The position numbers and the translations under genes are program-made. Shown one piece after another: positions 15,668-24,530 of a stretch of 64,000 bases of DNA (positions are counted from its first letter, which is position 1; every line of letters begins with the position of its first letter). This DNA comes from Leifsonia poae (lineage in GTDB: Bacteria > Actinomycetota > Actinomycetes > Actinomycetales > Microbacteriaceae). Under the pieces are notes generated by a model. The model searched no databases. It saw only the letters and a program-made list of their open reading frames with translations, and was not told where the DNA came from. The DNA is taken from contig NZ_BSEN01000015.1 in the NCBI RefSeq assembly GCF_027921845.1, forward strand, positions 754,636 to 818,635, given 5' to 3'.

Positions 15668-16912
15668 TCAGGCCCCGAGACCGCCCGGATGCGCGAGGCG
15701 CCACCACGGCCCCGGATCCGGCAGCGCGTCCTTCAGCGCCAGCTGAGCCGTCTGCGTCTTCCCGTTCAGCGTGAAGGTCACCTGGCCGACGACGTCGCCC
15801 GCCTTGCCCGACTGCACCGTGCGGGTCTGCAGCGCCACCTGGATCGGCGTGTCCGACCAGACCAGGAACATCTTCGTCGACGTCGAGACCAGGGTCGTCT
15901 TCGCACCCCACGGCGTCGTGTACGTGCCGTACGACTGCCCGACATGCGCCGCATCCACCTCGGCGAAGCCGTTCTTCATGCTGGTCAAGAGCTTCTGCAC
16001 TCCCGCCCAGAGATCGTTGTGGGTCGGAGCCCCCAGCACGACGCCGATGACGCGCACCGTGCTCTGGCCGACGGTCACCTTCGCCGAGAACAGCAGGCAG
16101 TTGCCGGCTTCGTCGGTGTTGCCGGTCTTGATGCCGTCGATGCCGCCGACACCGAGCAGGGTGTTCGTGTTGTCCTGCTTGCCTGCGCCCGGCAGGGTGA
16201 CGTTCTTCTGCGACACGATCGCCGAGAGCACCGGGTCGGCGAGCACGAGCTTGCCGATGCCGATCAGGTCCTTCGTCGTGCTGACGCTGCCGGGGGTCAG
16301 GCCGTCGGGGCTGTCCAGGTGCGTGCCGGTGAACTTCTTCGCCTTCAGCCACGAGTTGGCCGCTGACACGAAGGAGCCGGTCGAGCCGTACGCCCAGTTC
16401 GCCAGGGAGATCGCGTAGTTGTTGGCCGACGGCAGCAGCATCGCTTCCAGCGCCTGCCGCTCGGTCATCCTCGTCCCGGCCACCACCGGGGCCCACGAGC
16501 CGCCCTCAGCGATCACCTGATTCCAGATGTCGACGTCCTTCTGCGTGAAGGAGATCGTCGGGCCGTCTTTACCCGACGCGATCGGCTTCTTGTCCAGGAT
16601 CACGAGCGCGGTGATGGTCTTGGTCACGCTGGCGATCGGAACGCTCGCCGATGATCCGTGGAGCTCGCTCGCCCCCGGATAGTCCGGCGCGGTGATCGCG
16701 CTCGAGCCCCAGGTCGGCCAGACCAGATCGGCGGCCGGCTGCGCGATGCTCGCCTGATGCTGGGTGACGGCCGCGGTCGCCGGCATGGGTGCGAAGAGCG
16801 ACCCCGTGATGTACAGGATGCTGACCAGCACGATCCCGAGGAATCCGAAGACGACGATGCGACGACGACGGTAGACCTGTTGTCGGGTGTAACGGCGGGG
16901 CTGATCGTGCAC
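15668..16912 (-). CDS. D-alanyl-D-alanine carboxypeptidase (PBP5-like)
   Basis: 414 aa. An N-terminal membrane anchor (about residues 19-41, after an Arg-rich start) is followed by a serine-type penicillin-binding domain: S-V-T-K at 95-98, S-A-N at 162-164, and K-T-G at 262-264. The C-terminal 110 residues are beta-rich, like the second domain of PBP5-type enzymes. It trims the terminal D-Ala from peptidoglycan side chains outside the membrane. The GTG start has TAGAAT 6 nt upstream and no ribosome site, a clear leaderless candidate. Confidence 0.9.
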   Translation of the reverse strand: MHDQPRRYTRQQVYRRRRIVVFGFLGIVLVSILYITGSLFAPMPATAAVTQHQASIAQPAADLVWPTWGSSAITAPDYPGASELHGSSASVPIASVTKTITALVILDKKPIASGKDGPTISFTQKDVDIWNQVIAEGGSWAPVVAGTRMTERQALEAMLLPSANNYAISLANWAYGSTGSFVSAANSWLKAKKFTGTHLDSPDGLTPGSVSTTKDLIGIGKLVLADPVLSAIVSQKNVTLPGAGKQDNTNTLLGVGGIDGIKTGNTDEAGNCLLFSAKVTVGQSTVRVIGVVLGAPTHNDLWAGVQKLLTSMKNGFAEVDAAHVGQSYGTYTTPWGAKTTLVSTSTKMFLVWSDTPIQVALQTRTVQSGKAGDVVGQVTFTLNGKTQTAQLALKDALPDPGPWWRLAHPGGLGA

Positions 16913-16931
16913 CCGGAGATTCTACGGTGGG

Positions 16932-17756
16932 CTAGTCAGCAGATCCCTGAGAACGCGCCCGCAACGCCCAGAGTGCCACGGCGCTCGCGGCGGCGACGTT
17001 GAGGGAGTCGACTCCGTGCAGCATCGGGATGGTCACCACCGTGTCTGCGGCGGCGAGGGCCCGCCTGCTCAACCCGTCGCCCTCCGACCCGAGCACCATC
17101 GCCACCCGCTCCGGTGGATCGGCGGCGTACTCGTCCAGTCCGACCGCGTCGTCGGAGAGCGCGAGGGCCGCGATCTCGAACCCCGCGTTGTGCAGGATCG
17201 GCGCTGCCTCGTTCCACTCCGGGATGCGCGTCCACGGCACCTGCAGCACCGTCCCCATGCTCACGCGCACGCTGCGCCGGTAGAGCGGATCGGCGCAGCG
17301 CGGGCTGACCAGCACGGCATCGGCGCCAAGCCCGGCCACCGCTCGGAAGATCGCCCCGACATTGGTGTGATCGACGATGTCTTCGAGCACGACGACGCGG
17401 CGGGCATCCGCGAGGAGGTCGGCGAGCGGCGGAAGCTCGGGCCGGTGCATCGCCGCGAGCGCGCCGCGGTGCAGGTGGTAGCCGGTCAGCTCCTCGAGCA
17501 CGCCGCTGTCGCCGACGTACACGGGAACGTCCGGGTACGCGCCGAGCAGCGGTTCGATGTCGGGGAGCCATTGCTCCTGCAGCAGCACCGAGCGCGGCCG
17601 ATGTCCCGCGGCCAGTGCCCGCGTGATCACCTTCGACGACTCGGCGATGTAGAGGCCGCCCGCCGGCTCGCTGACGCGCCGCAGGGCGACGTCGGTGAGC
17701 CGTGAGTAGTCGGCGAGGCCCTCGTCGCCGAGGTCGGTGATGCGGTGGATGCGCAC
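16932..17756 (-). CDS. SpoU/TrmH-family RNA 2'-O-methyltransferase
   Basis: 274 aa from GTG 17756. The N-terminal substrate domain (about 1-115) includes GGLYIAESSKVI. The C-terminal SPOUT knot has motif 1 NVGAIFRAVAGLGADAVL, motif 2 MVLGSEGDGLS and motif 3 IPMLHGVDSLNVAAASAV. It transfers a methyl group from S-adenosylmethionine to a ribose in rRNA or tRNA; the target base is unknown. Alternative starts up to 57 nt upstream exist in a region that also holds the sirtuin promoter. Confidence 0.88.
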   Translation of the reverse strand: MRIHRITDLGDEGLADYSRLTDVALRRVSEPAGGLYIAESSKVITRALAAGHRPRSVLLQEQWLPDIEPLLGAYPDVPVYVGDSGVLEELTGYHLHRGALAAMHRPELPPLADLLADARRVVVLEDIVDHTNVGAIFRAVAGLGADAVLVSPRCADPLYRRSVRVSMGTVLQVPWTRIPEWNEAAPILHNAGFEIAALALSDDAVGLDEYAADPPERVAMVLGSEGDGLSRRALAAADTVVTIPMLHGVDSLNVAAASAVALWALRARSQGSAD

Positions 17757-17865
17757 AGGAGGCCGCCTTTCGTGGTCGGGTGCAGCATCCAGATTGCCAG
17801 TAGCCGGAAACAATTCGGAAAACTCCGGTGTTTAGACTTAGGGCAGGCTGTATCAGGAGGTGTCG

Positions 17866-18711
17866 ATGGCTGCGTTCACGACCGAGGTCCCGCCCGAGCT
17901 GGCGAGCGATCTCGACCGCGCTGTCGACATCCTGTCGGGGCGGCGGTTCGCAATGCTCACCGGCGCGGGCGTGAGCACCGATTCGGGCATCCCGGATTAT
18001 CGGGGCGAGGGCGCGCCCAAGCGCACTCCGATGACCTTCCAGCAGTTCCTCGCCGACGAGGAGTACGCCAAGCGGTACTGGGCCGGCAGCCATCTCGGCT
18101 ACCGGCGATTCGCCGCCGCCTCGCCGAACGCGGGCCACCGGGCGATCGCCGACCTGGAGCTCTCCGGCGCTGCGAACGGCGTCATCACCCAGAACGTCGA
18201 CGGGCTGCACAAGCAGGCCGGCTCGCGCAAGGTCGTGGACCTGCACGGGGCCATGGACCGCGTGCTCTGCCTCACCTGCGGTCAGATGTTCGCCCGTGAG
18301 AGCGTCTCCGCGCGCATCGACGACGCCAACCCGTGGCTCGACACCGAGGGCGCCGTGGAGATCGCGCCCGACGGCGACGCGATCGTCACCGACATCGACT
18401 CGTTCGTGGTTCCGACCTGCACGGTGTGCGGCGGCCGTCTCAAGCCCGACGTCGTCTTCTTCGGCGAGTTCATCCCCGCCGAGAAGTACCGCGAGGCGAG
18501 CGCCCTGGTGCGTTCGTCGGACGCGCTCGTGATCGCCGGCTCGTCCCTGGTGGTCAACTCCGGCATCCGGCTGCTCGAAGAGGCACGGCGCAAGCGCCTG
18601 CCCATCGTCATCGTCAACAGGGGCGTGACCAAGGGCGACACCCGGGCGACCGTTAAGCTGGACGCCGGGACCACGGAGACTCTGGTCGAACTGGCCAGGC
18701 GCCTCGCCTGA
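17866..18711 (+). CDS. Sir2-family NAD-dependent deacylase
   Basis: 281 aa from the ATG at 17866, 5 nt after AGGAGG; a GTG 6 nt earlier overlaps the ribosome site. NAD-binding GAGVSTDSGIPDYRG at 33-47, Q-N-V-D-G-L-H at 109-115, catalytic His in D-L-H-G (about 127), and zinc-binding C-L-T-C (135-138) with C-T-V-C (185-188). It removes acyl groups from protein lysines using NAD. A TAGACT -10 element at 17835-17840 fits a short 5' leader. Followed by the histidine phosphatase after 31 bp, probably one operon. Confidence 0.92.
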   Translation: MAAFTTEVPPELASDLDRAVDILSGRRFAMLTGAGVSTDSGIPDYRGEGAPKRTPMTFQQFLADEEYAKRYWAGSHLGYRRFAAASPNAGHRAIADLELSGAANGVITQNVDGLHKQAGSRKVVDLHGAMDRVLCLTCGQMFARESVSARIDDANPWLDTEGAVEIAPDGDAIVTDIDSFVVPTCTVCGGRLKPDVVFFGEFIPAEKYREASALVRSSDALVIAGSSLVVNSGIRLLEEARRKRLPIVIVNRGVTKGDTRATVKLDAGTTETLVELARRLA

Positions 18712-18742
18712 CCGCCGCGCGTCCTGCGACGAAAGGACGCGC

Positions 18743-19342
18743 GTGACCCGGATCTCCCTCGTACGCCACGGTCAGACCGACTGGAACCTCGCCAAACGCA
18801 TCCAGGGCTCCAGCGACATCCCGCTCAACGCCACGGGACGGGCGCAGGCCGAGGCGACGGGTCGCGCCCTGGCCGGCGGCACGTACGACGCGATCTACAC
18901 GAGTCCGCTCGGGCGGGCATCCGAGACGGCGGCGATCATCGCGGAGCACACCGGGCTGGATGCTCCCCTGCCGTTGCCCGCCGTGGCCGAGCGACGCTAC
19001 GGCGAGGCGGAGGGGCTGACCGGCTCTGAGATCCTCGCGCGCTGGCCGGAGGGCACGCCCGTCCCCGGTCGCGAGTCGCGGGACGCCGTCGTCGAGCGGG
19101 CGCTGCCCGCGCTGCTCGAGCTCGGCGAACGCCACCCGGGGGAATCGATCATCGTCGTCAGCCACGGCGGCGTCATCGGATCCCTGGCGCGGCACGTCAC
19201 CGACCACGCGCGGCCGGGCCCCAACGAGGTCATCCCCAACGGCTCGGTGCACGAGTTCGTCTACGACGACGGCGCCCTCACCCTCGACCGCTTCAACCTC
19301 ACGCCGGAAGAGCGCGACCTCTACACGGCCTCCGTTCTCTGA
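18743..19342 (+). CDS. Histidine phosphatase family protein
   Basis: 199 aa. The phosphoglycerate-mutase-like R-H-G-Q motif is at residues 8-11 (SLVRHGQTDWNLAKRIQG), with the second catalytic His in VVSHGGVIGSL near residue 140 and Glu in ERRYGEAEG. This is the cofactor-dependent mutase/phosphatase superfamily; the substrate cannot be told and a true glycolytic mutase is less likely at this length. GTG start with AAAGGAC upstream. Confidence 0.87.
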   Translation: MTRISLVRHGQTDWNLAKRIQGSSDIPLNATGRAQAEATGRALAGGTYDAIYTSPLGRASETAAIIAEHTGLDAPLPLPAVAERRYGEAEGLTGSEILARWPEGTPVPGRESRDAVVERALPALLELGERHPGESIIVVSHGGVIGSLARHVTDHARPGPNEVIPNGSVHEFVYDDGALTLDRFNLTPEERDLYTASVL

Positions 19343-19360
19343 GGCCGTAAGGGAAGTCCG

Positions 19361-20452
19361 CTACCTCAGGCGCCGGTCGGCACGCCCCACGACCGCCGTG
19401 AGCACCGTCAGCAGGTGCTCCGCCGACGCCTCCCAGGTGAACCGGGCCGCCTCGGTGCGCGCGGCCGCCGACCGCGCCGCCCAGACCCCCGATTCCTCCA
19501 GGTGCCGGATGCGCGCCGCCAGGTCTCCGGCGCTCGTCGCCTCGAAGTAGAGCGCGGCGTCTCCCCCGATCTCGCGGAAGATCGGGATATCGCTCACCAC
19601 CACCGGCGTCCCGAGCGTCATCGACTCCACCAACGGGATGCCGAAGCCCTCGTCGAGCGAGGCCGTCACGAGCGCCGTCGCCGAGGCGAGCGTCTCCGCG
19701 TACTCCTCGTCGCTCGCGCCGTTGTGGAACACGATCCGGGCATCCGGTGCGATGGCGCCGAGGCGCTCCCGCTCCGCATCGCTCACCCTGCTCATGAGGT
19801 GCAGCTCGTAGTCCGGCAGCAGCGCCGCCGCCTTCACGAGCGTCTCCACGTTCTTGTACGGCATGAAGGAGCCCATGTAGACCAGGCTCTTCGTCTCGGG
19901 CAGGCTGCGGGCCGCGCGCTCGGGGGCGATGGGCGGCATGTCCGCCGCGTTCGTCACGACATGCACCGGCCGGCGCGTGAGGCGATGGTCGGCGATGAGT
20001 TGCTTGGTGGTCTTCGAGACGGTGACCACTGCATCCGACCGGTTGAGCAGCATCCGCTGCGGCCACCAGGCCAGGTGGTACAGCCGCCAGAGCAACCGGA
20101 TGGGCGCGGGGAGGTCGCGCGGAGGCGTGCGGTTGCGGTAGTAGATGAGGTCGTGCACGGTCAGCACGAGGCGGTACCGGCGGCCCCAGCCTCCCATCGT
20201 CTGCATCGGAGTGAAGACGACATCGGGGGCAAGCCTGTTGACCTGACGGGCCACCCACGGCTCCCCCGCACTCGTCGGCGAGCTCACGAGCTCCCAGGGC
20301 ACGTCGGGAAGCATCTCCAGCTGTCGGTGGTCGCTGATCAGCATCGTGACCGCGTGACGCTTCGCCAGCGCCGAGACGAGTCCGGCCGTGTAGCGGCTGA
20401 TCCCGTCGTGCCTCCCGATCCGCGTGTAGCGGCAGTCGAAGACGATCTTCAC
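19361..20452 (-). CDS. GT4-family glycosyltransferase
   Basis: 363 aa, GT-B fold. Early DCRYTRIGRHDGISRYTAGL is the acceptor-domain start seen in WbpY/MtfB-like mannosyltransferases. The C-terminal half has VYMGSFMPYKNVETLVKAA and the E-x7-E region SLDEGFGIPLVESMTLGTPVV (about 270-290), which bind the nucleotide sugar. It transfers a hexose to an unknown acceptor. Its ATG overlaps the stop of the upstream hydrolase by ATGA, so the two are made together. Confidence 0.88.
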   Translation of the reverse strand: MKIVFDCRYTRIGRHDGISRYTAGLVSALAKRHAVTMLISDHRQLEMLPDVPWELVSSPTSAGEPWVARQVNRLAPDVVFTPMQTMGGWGRRYRLVLTVHDLIYYRNRTPPRDLPAPIRLLWRLYHLAWWPQRMLLNRSDAVVTVSKTTKQLIADHRLTRRPVHVVTNAADMPPIAPERAARSLPETKSLVYMGSFMPYKNVETLVKAAALLPDYELHLMSRVSDAERERLGAIAPDARIVFHNGASDEEYAETLASATALVTASLDEGFGIPLVESMTLGTPVVVSDIPIFREIGGDAALYFEATSAGDLAARIRHLEESGVWAARSAAARTEAARFTWEASAEHLLTVLTAVVGRADRRLR

Positions 20453-21360
20453 CGGACGTCCTCTGCCAGGAACGCGTCGATCGCCTGCGCGGCCTCACCG
20501 GGCGTCTCGTAGTGGATGAGGTGGCCGACACCGTCGATCACGACGAGCCGGGCATCCGGGAACAGGGTCTGCAGGTGGTATTCGGCCGCGATCGGAGTGA
20601 TGTCGTCCTTCTCGGCGGCGATCAGCAGCGTCCGCTCCGGGATGCGCGCCGCGTACTCGCTCACGTCGTGCGAGACCGACGCACGGAACGCCTCCAGCAC
20701 GACACCGCGGTCGCTGAAGGCGCTGAAGTAGCGGTCGTGCTGGTCGTGGATCCAGCGCCGCAGCCCCTTCTTCCTGGTCTTGGCCATTGTCATGCTCATG
20801 ACACGCACGATGACGCCGTTGCGCAGCAGCCAGAAGCCGAGCCGCTCGGGCAGCACCGCCGCGAGCCAGTAGTAGAAGATCGCGAGGCGCGTGAACACCC
20901 CACGCGGACCTTCGAGCGCCGGCTGGCCGATCGGGTTCACCAGGATGACCGCGTCGGGCTCGAGCGCGTTGGGCACCGCGTGGTCGGCCAGCGTCGCCGC
21001 CACCACGATCGAGCCGAACGAGTGCCCCAGGATGACCAGGCGCCCCTGGATGCCGAGGGCGGCAACGAACTCGCGGAGCCAGCGGGCGTAGCCGTCGATG
21101 TCGTGCGCGGTCTCGCGCAGCGGATCGGACTCCCCGAAGCCGGGTAGGTCCGGCGAGACGATCCGGACGCCCCGCAGGTTCGCGACCACCGGCTCGAGCC
21201 CGTGGTGGTCACCGCGGAAGCCGTGCACGAGCACGATCGTCGTCGTGGCGTGCGGGTCGCCGTAGTCCCAGTAGCGCGTGACGCCGCCCAGGATCGAGGC
21301 CTGATCTGCGCGCACGGGTATGCGTCCGAGCGCGTCGGCGTATGGTGAGGAAACGGTCAT
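20449..21360 (-). CDS. Alpha/beta-fold hydrolase
   Basis: 303 aa. An oxyanion-hole segment LVHGFRGDHHGLEP (about 45-58), nucleophile elbow G-H-S-F-G near residue 114, acid residue region AAEKDDITPI near 255, and the His in GVGHLIHYE near 285 form a full catalytic set. Substrate unknown. First gene of a two-gene operon with the GT4 glycosyltransferase. TAGACT lies 8 nt before the ATG, so the leader is at most a few bases. Confidence 0.85.
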   Translation of the reverse strand: MTVSSPYADALGRIPVRADQASILGGVTRYWDYGDPHATTTIVLVHGFRGDHHGLEPVVANLRGVRIVSPDLPGFGESDPLRETAHDIDGYARWLREFVAALGIQGRLVILGHSFGSIVVAATLADHAVPNALEPDAVILVNPIGQPALEGPRGVFTRLAIFYYWLAAVLPERLGFWLLRNGVIVRVMSMTMAKTRKKGLRRWIHDQHDRYFSAFSDRGVVLEAFRASVSHDVSEYAARIPERTLLIAAEKDDITPIAAEYHLQTLFPDARLVVIDGVGHLIHYETPGEAAQAIDAFLAEDVR

Positions 21361-21454
21361 CGCAGACCAGTCTAGGCAGCAGGGCTGGACGCTCCCGGCA
21401 ATACGCCGCTGGGACTGGACAGGCCACCCTCGCGTGCACCTAGACTCGTGTGGT

Positions 21455-21468
21455 TGTAATCGCTTGCA
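21455..21468. promoter_or_regulatory. Candidate LacI-family operator before treS
   Basis: TGTAATCGCTTGCA matches the LacI-family consensus (TGnAAnCGnTTGCA) with one mismatch from a perfect palindrome. It lies 27 bp before the treS GTG and 9 bp after a TAGACT hexamer (21441-21446), so it would cover the transcription start. No LacI-type gene is in the window. Confidence 0.5.
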
Positions 21469-21495
21469 GTCGGCCGCCGCGCCAGAAGGAGAACC

Positions 21496-23205
21496 GTGAG
21501 TTTCACTGCGCCCATCACGCTCCCCGGGCTGACGCTCGACCCCCAGTGGTATCGGCGGTCCGTGTTCTACGAGGTGATGGTGCGGTCGTTCGTCGACAGC
21601 AACGGCGACGGCTCCGGTGACATCGCCGGCCTCACCTCCAAGCTGGACTACCTGCAGTGGCTCGGCATCGACGCGCTGTGGCTCCCCCCATTCTTCCAGT
21701 CGCCGCTTCGCGACGGCGGCTACGACGTGTCGGACTTCCGCGCGATCCTGCCGGAGTTCGGCACCATCGACGAGTTCAAAGACCTCGTCACGAAGGCGCA
21801 CGAGCGCAACATGCGCATCATCATCGACCTGCCGATGAACCACACCTCCGACCAGCACGAGTGGTTCCAGCAGTCGCGCTCCGATCCCGAGGGCCCGTAC
21901 GGCGATTTCTACGTCTGGGAGGACACCGACGAGAAGTGGCCGGACATCCGGATCATCTTCGTCGACACCGAGGACTCCAACTGGGCGTTCGACGAGGCCC
22001 GCCGCCAGTTCTACTTCCACCGCTTCTTCTCCCACCAGCCCGACCTCAACTTCGAGAACCCGGCCGTGCACGAGGCGATGTTCGACATCGTGCGGTTCTG
22101 GCTCGACCTCGGCGTCGACGGATTCCGGCTCGACGCCATCCCGTATCTCTACGAGTCCGACGAGGGCAACGGCGAGGGCGAGCCGAAGACCCACGAGTTC
22201 ATCAAGCAGCTGCGCTCGATGGTCGACCGCGAGTACCCCGGACGCATGATGGTCGCCGAGGCGAACCAGTGGCCGCGCGAAGTCGCGGCCTTCTTCGGAA
22301 CCGAGGACGAGCCGGAGTGCCACATGGCCTTCGACTTCCCGGTGATGCCGCGCATCTTCTACGCGCTTCGCTCGCAGCAGGCCGCCGAGCTCATCCGAGT
22401 GCTCTCCGAGACCACCGACATCCCGGATGGCGCAGGCTGGGGCGTCTTCCTCCGCAACCACGACGAGCTCACCCTCGAGATGGTCAGCGAGGAGTACCGC
22501 CAGGCGATGTACGGCTGGTACGCCTACGACCCGCGGATGCGCGCCAACATCGGTATCCGCCGCCGCCTCGCTCCCCTGCTCGACAACTCGCGGGCCGAGC
22601 TCGAGCTCGCCCACGCACTGCTGTTCTCCCTGCCCGGCAGCCCGTTCCTCTACTACGGCGACGAGATCGGGATGGGCGACAACATCTGGCTGCCCGACCG
22701 CGACAGCTCGCGCACGCCGATGCAGTGGACGCCCGACCGCAACGCCGGGTTCTCGACGGCCGACCCAGGCAAGCTCTTCCTGCCGGTGGTGCAGTCGCTG
22801 GTGTTCCACTACAACCAGGTGAACGTCGAGGCCCAGCTCGCCCAGTCGCGGTCCCTGCTGCACTGGATCCGCAACGTGATCCACGTGCGCAAGGCGCATC
22901 CGGTGTTCGGGCTCGGCGAGATCCGGGTGCTGCAGACCAACCACGAGTCGGTACTGGCCTTCGTGCGGTCGTATGCCGGAAGCGGCACGCACTTCGGCGA
23001 CCAGCCGGAGGACGTGCTCTGCGTGTTCTCGTTCGCGCACAATCCGGTGTCGGTGTCGCTGGAGGCGTCCGAGTTCGCCGGCAGCACGCTCTACGACATG
23101 TTCGGCGGAGCCGAGTTCCCGACCGTCGCAGAAGACGGCCGGTTCACGCTGACGCTGGGCACGCAGAGCTTCTACTGGCTGCACATCGAGCAGCGCCACA
23201 ACTGA
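21496..23205 (+). CDS. treS: Trehalose synthase (maltose alpha-D-glucosyltransferase)
   Basis: 569 aa, GH13 family, isomerising maltose and trehalose. Early VFYEVMVRSFVDSNGDGSGD and the conserved GH13 regions DLPMNHTSD (111-119), GFRLDAIPY (nucleophile D213), VAEANQ (acid/base E255) and LRNHDE (D323) are present. The length fits the catalytic part alone; the maltokinase domain fused in some actinobacteria is missing, and no mak/pep2 or glgE gene is adjacent. GTG start with AAGGAG 5 nt upstream. A LacI-type operator is proposed in the promoter. Confidence 0.93.
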   Translation: MSFTAPITLPGLTLDPQWYRRSVFYEVMVRSFVDSNGDGSGDIAGLTSKLDYLQWLGIDALWLPPFFQSPLRDGGYDVSDFRAILPEFGTIDEFKDLVTKAHERNMRIIIDLPMNHTSDQHEWFQQSRSDPEGPYGDFYVWEDTDEKWPDIRIIFVDTEDSNWAFDEARRQFYFHRFFSHQPDLNFENPAVHEAMFDIVRFWLDLGVDGFRLDAIPYLYESDEGNGEGEPKTHEFIKQLRSMVDREYPGRMMVAEANQWPREVAAFFGTEDEPECHMAFDFPVMPRIFYALRSQQAAELIRVLSETTDIPDGAGWGVFLRNHDELTLEMVSEEYRQAMYGWYAYDPRMRANIGIRRRLAPLLDNSRAELELAHALLFSLPGSPFLYYGDEIGMGDNIWLPDRDSSRTPMQWTPDRNAGFSTADPGKLFLPVVQSLVFHYNQVNVEAQLAQSRSLLHWIRNVIHVRKAHPVFGLGEIRVLQTNHESVLAFVRSYAGSGTHFGDQPEDVLCVFSFAHNPVSVSLEASEFAGSTLYDMFGGAEFPTVAEDGRFTLTLGTQSFYWLHIEQRHN

Positions 23206-23257
23206 CGCGCCGACCGGCCACCACGGCGGTGACGGTGGTCCCGCTTACCCTGGTGCC

Positions 23258-23944
23258 ATGAGCAACTGGCACGATCAACTGGGCGTCTTCGATCTCGAGA
23301 CCACGGGGATCGACGTCGAGTCGTCCAGGGTCGTCTCAGCGCATGTCGGACTGCTCGACGACACCGGGCGCGTCGTCGAGCGACACGACTGGCTCGTCGA
23401 CCCCGGCGTCGAGATCCCGGCCGGTGCGACCGCCGTGCACGGCATCAGCACGGCGCACGCCGCCGAGTTCGGCATGCCCGCAGCACAGGCGGTCGCCGAG
23501 ATCGTCGCCGCCCTCCGTGAGCTGTTCAACCGGGGAACGCCCGTCGTCGCCTACAACGCGCCGTACGATTTCACGCTCCTCGACCGCGAGGCGCACCGCC
23601 ACGGCATCTCGCCGCTCGTCGCGCCCGGCCCGATCATCGATCCGCTCGTCATCGACAAGGCGGTCGACAAGTACCGGCGGGGCAAGCGCACGCTCGAGGT
23701 CACCGCACTGCACTACGGCGTCGACCTGACCGACGCCCACGACGCGGGGGCCGATGCCATCGCCGCCGGTCGTGTCGCCCAGGCACTCGCCCGGGTGCAC
23801 ACCGAAGCGCTCGCCCTGGAGGCCGCGGAGCTCCACCGCCTGCAGATCAACTGGTGCCAGCAGCAGGCCGAAGACTTCCAGGCCTACATGCGGCGCGAAC
23901 GCGACCCGTTGTTCACAACCTCGGGCGCGTGGCCCGTCCGCTAG
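23258..23944 (+). CDS. DnaQ-like 3'-5' exonuclease
   Basis: 228 aa, DEDDh exonuclease. Exo I is F-D-L-E-T-T-G with D12 and E14, Exo II is in AYNAPYDFTLLDRE (about 101-114), and Exo III is H-D-A-G-A-D-A (about 162-168), giving the D-E-D-D plus His set. A short helical tail (about 185-228) follows. It lacks a polymerase-binding domain that would mark it as the epsilon subunit, so it is a stand-alone exonuclease of unknown substrate. TACCCT lies exactly 6 nt before the ATG (leaderless). Confidence 0.87.
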   Translation: MSNWHDQLGVFDLETTGIDVESSRVVSAHVGLLDDTGRVVERHDWLVDPGVEIPAGATAVHGISTAHAAEFGMPAAQAVAEIVAALRELFNRGTPVVAYNAPYDFTLLDREAHRHGISPLVAPGPIIDPLVIDKAVDKYRRGKRTLEVTALHYGVDLTDAHDAGADAIAAGRVAQALARVHTEALALEAAELHRLQINWCQQQAEDFQAYMRRERDPLFTTSGAWPVR

Positions 23945-23985
23945 GGTCCTTCCCCCGGCACCGTGCGCCGCACTAGAGTCGGCGC

Positions 23986-24372
23986 ATGAGCACACCAGAG
24001 CAGCCTCCGCAACAGCCTGAGCAGCAGCCCCCGTCTCAGGAGCCGCAGTCTCAGCAGCCGCAGTACGCACAGCAGCCCGCCTACCCGCCGGCGCCGCAGT
24101 ACGGGGAGCAGACGTACCAGGGCGGCGCTCCGCAGCGCGGCTACAACACGATGGCGATCGTCGGCTTCATCCTGTCGTTCTTCATCTCTCTCGTCGGCAT
24201 CATCCTCGGCTTCATCGCGCTCTCGCAGATCAAGAAGAGCGGCGAGCAGGGTCGTGGCTTCGCGATCGCCGCCATCATCATCGGCTTCGCCGAGATCGTG
24301 CTCGGCATCATCTTCGCGATCATCTTCGTCGCCATCGCTGCGAACGTCGGCTACCAGTACAGCACCACCTGA
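23986..24372 (+). CDS. DUF4190 membrane protein
   Basis: 128 aa. Residues 1-50 are a Gln/Pro/Tyr-rich disordered cytosolic segment. Two membrane helices with the DUF4190 pattern follow: YNTMAIVGFILSFF ... GIILGFIALSQIKKSGEQGRGFA and AIIIGFAEIVLGIIFAIIF. Such proteins are widespread in actinobacteria, function unknown. TAGAGT lies 6 nt before the ATG and no ribosome site is visible. Confidence 0.85.
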   Translation: MSTPEQPPQQPEQQPPSQEPQSQQPQYAQQPAYPPAPQYGEQTYQGGAPQRGYNTMAIVGFILSFFISLVGIILGFIALSQIKKSGEQGRGFAIAAIIIGFAEIVLGIIFAIIFVAIAANVGYQYSTT

Positions 24373-24398
24373 TCGGCTGCGCGGCGGCCCGTCAGCTC

Positions 24399-24483
24399 AA
24401 CTCCGGAACCTCGAAGCGACACGCCGCCACGTGCCGCTGAACTCCGGAACGTCGGGGCGGCGCCGGTTCGAACATCCGGAGTT
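24399..24483 (+). repeat. Short repeat family C, copy 1
   Basis: 85 bp holding AACTCCGGAAC twice, 41 bp apart (24399 and 24440), and an inverted half (TCCGGAGTT) ending at 24483. The second copy at 25029-25113 has exactly the same spacings. Confidence 0.75.
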
Positions 24484-24530
24484 GTGGTGCGGCCGCGTCG
24501 GCCACCGCAATCAGCCGCCGTCAGCCGCCG

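Noticed and set aside
17582-17866. Longer start for the SpoU methyltransferase at 17813
   Set aside because: The extra residues are not family-like and would place the start beyond the region shared with the sirtuin promoter; GTG 17756 fits better.
20449-23199. Minus-strand open frame of 916 codons reaching through treS
   Set aside because: Only the part below 21360 is a real gene (alpha/beta hydrolase); the remainder is antisense to treS.
24471-24484. SOS box in GTTCGAACATCCGGAG
   Set aside because: The left half TCGAAC is present but the right half GTTCGA is not; the sequence belongs to repeat family C.
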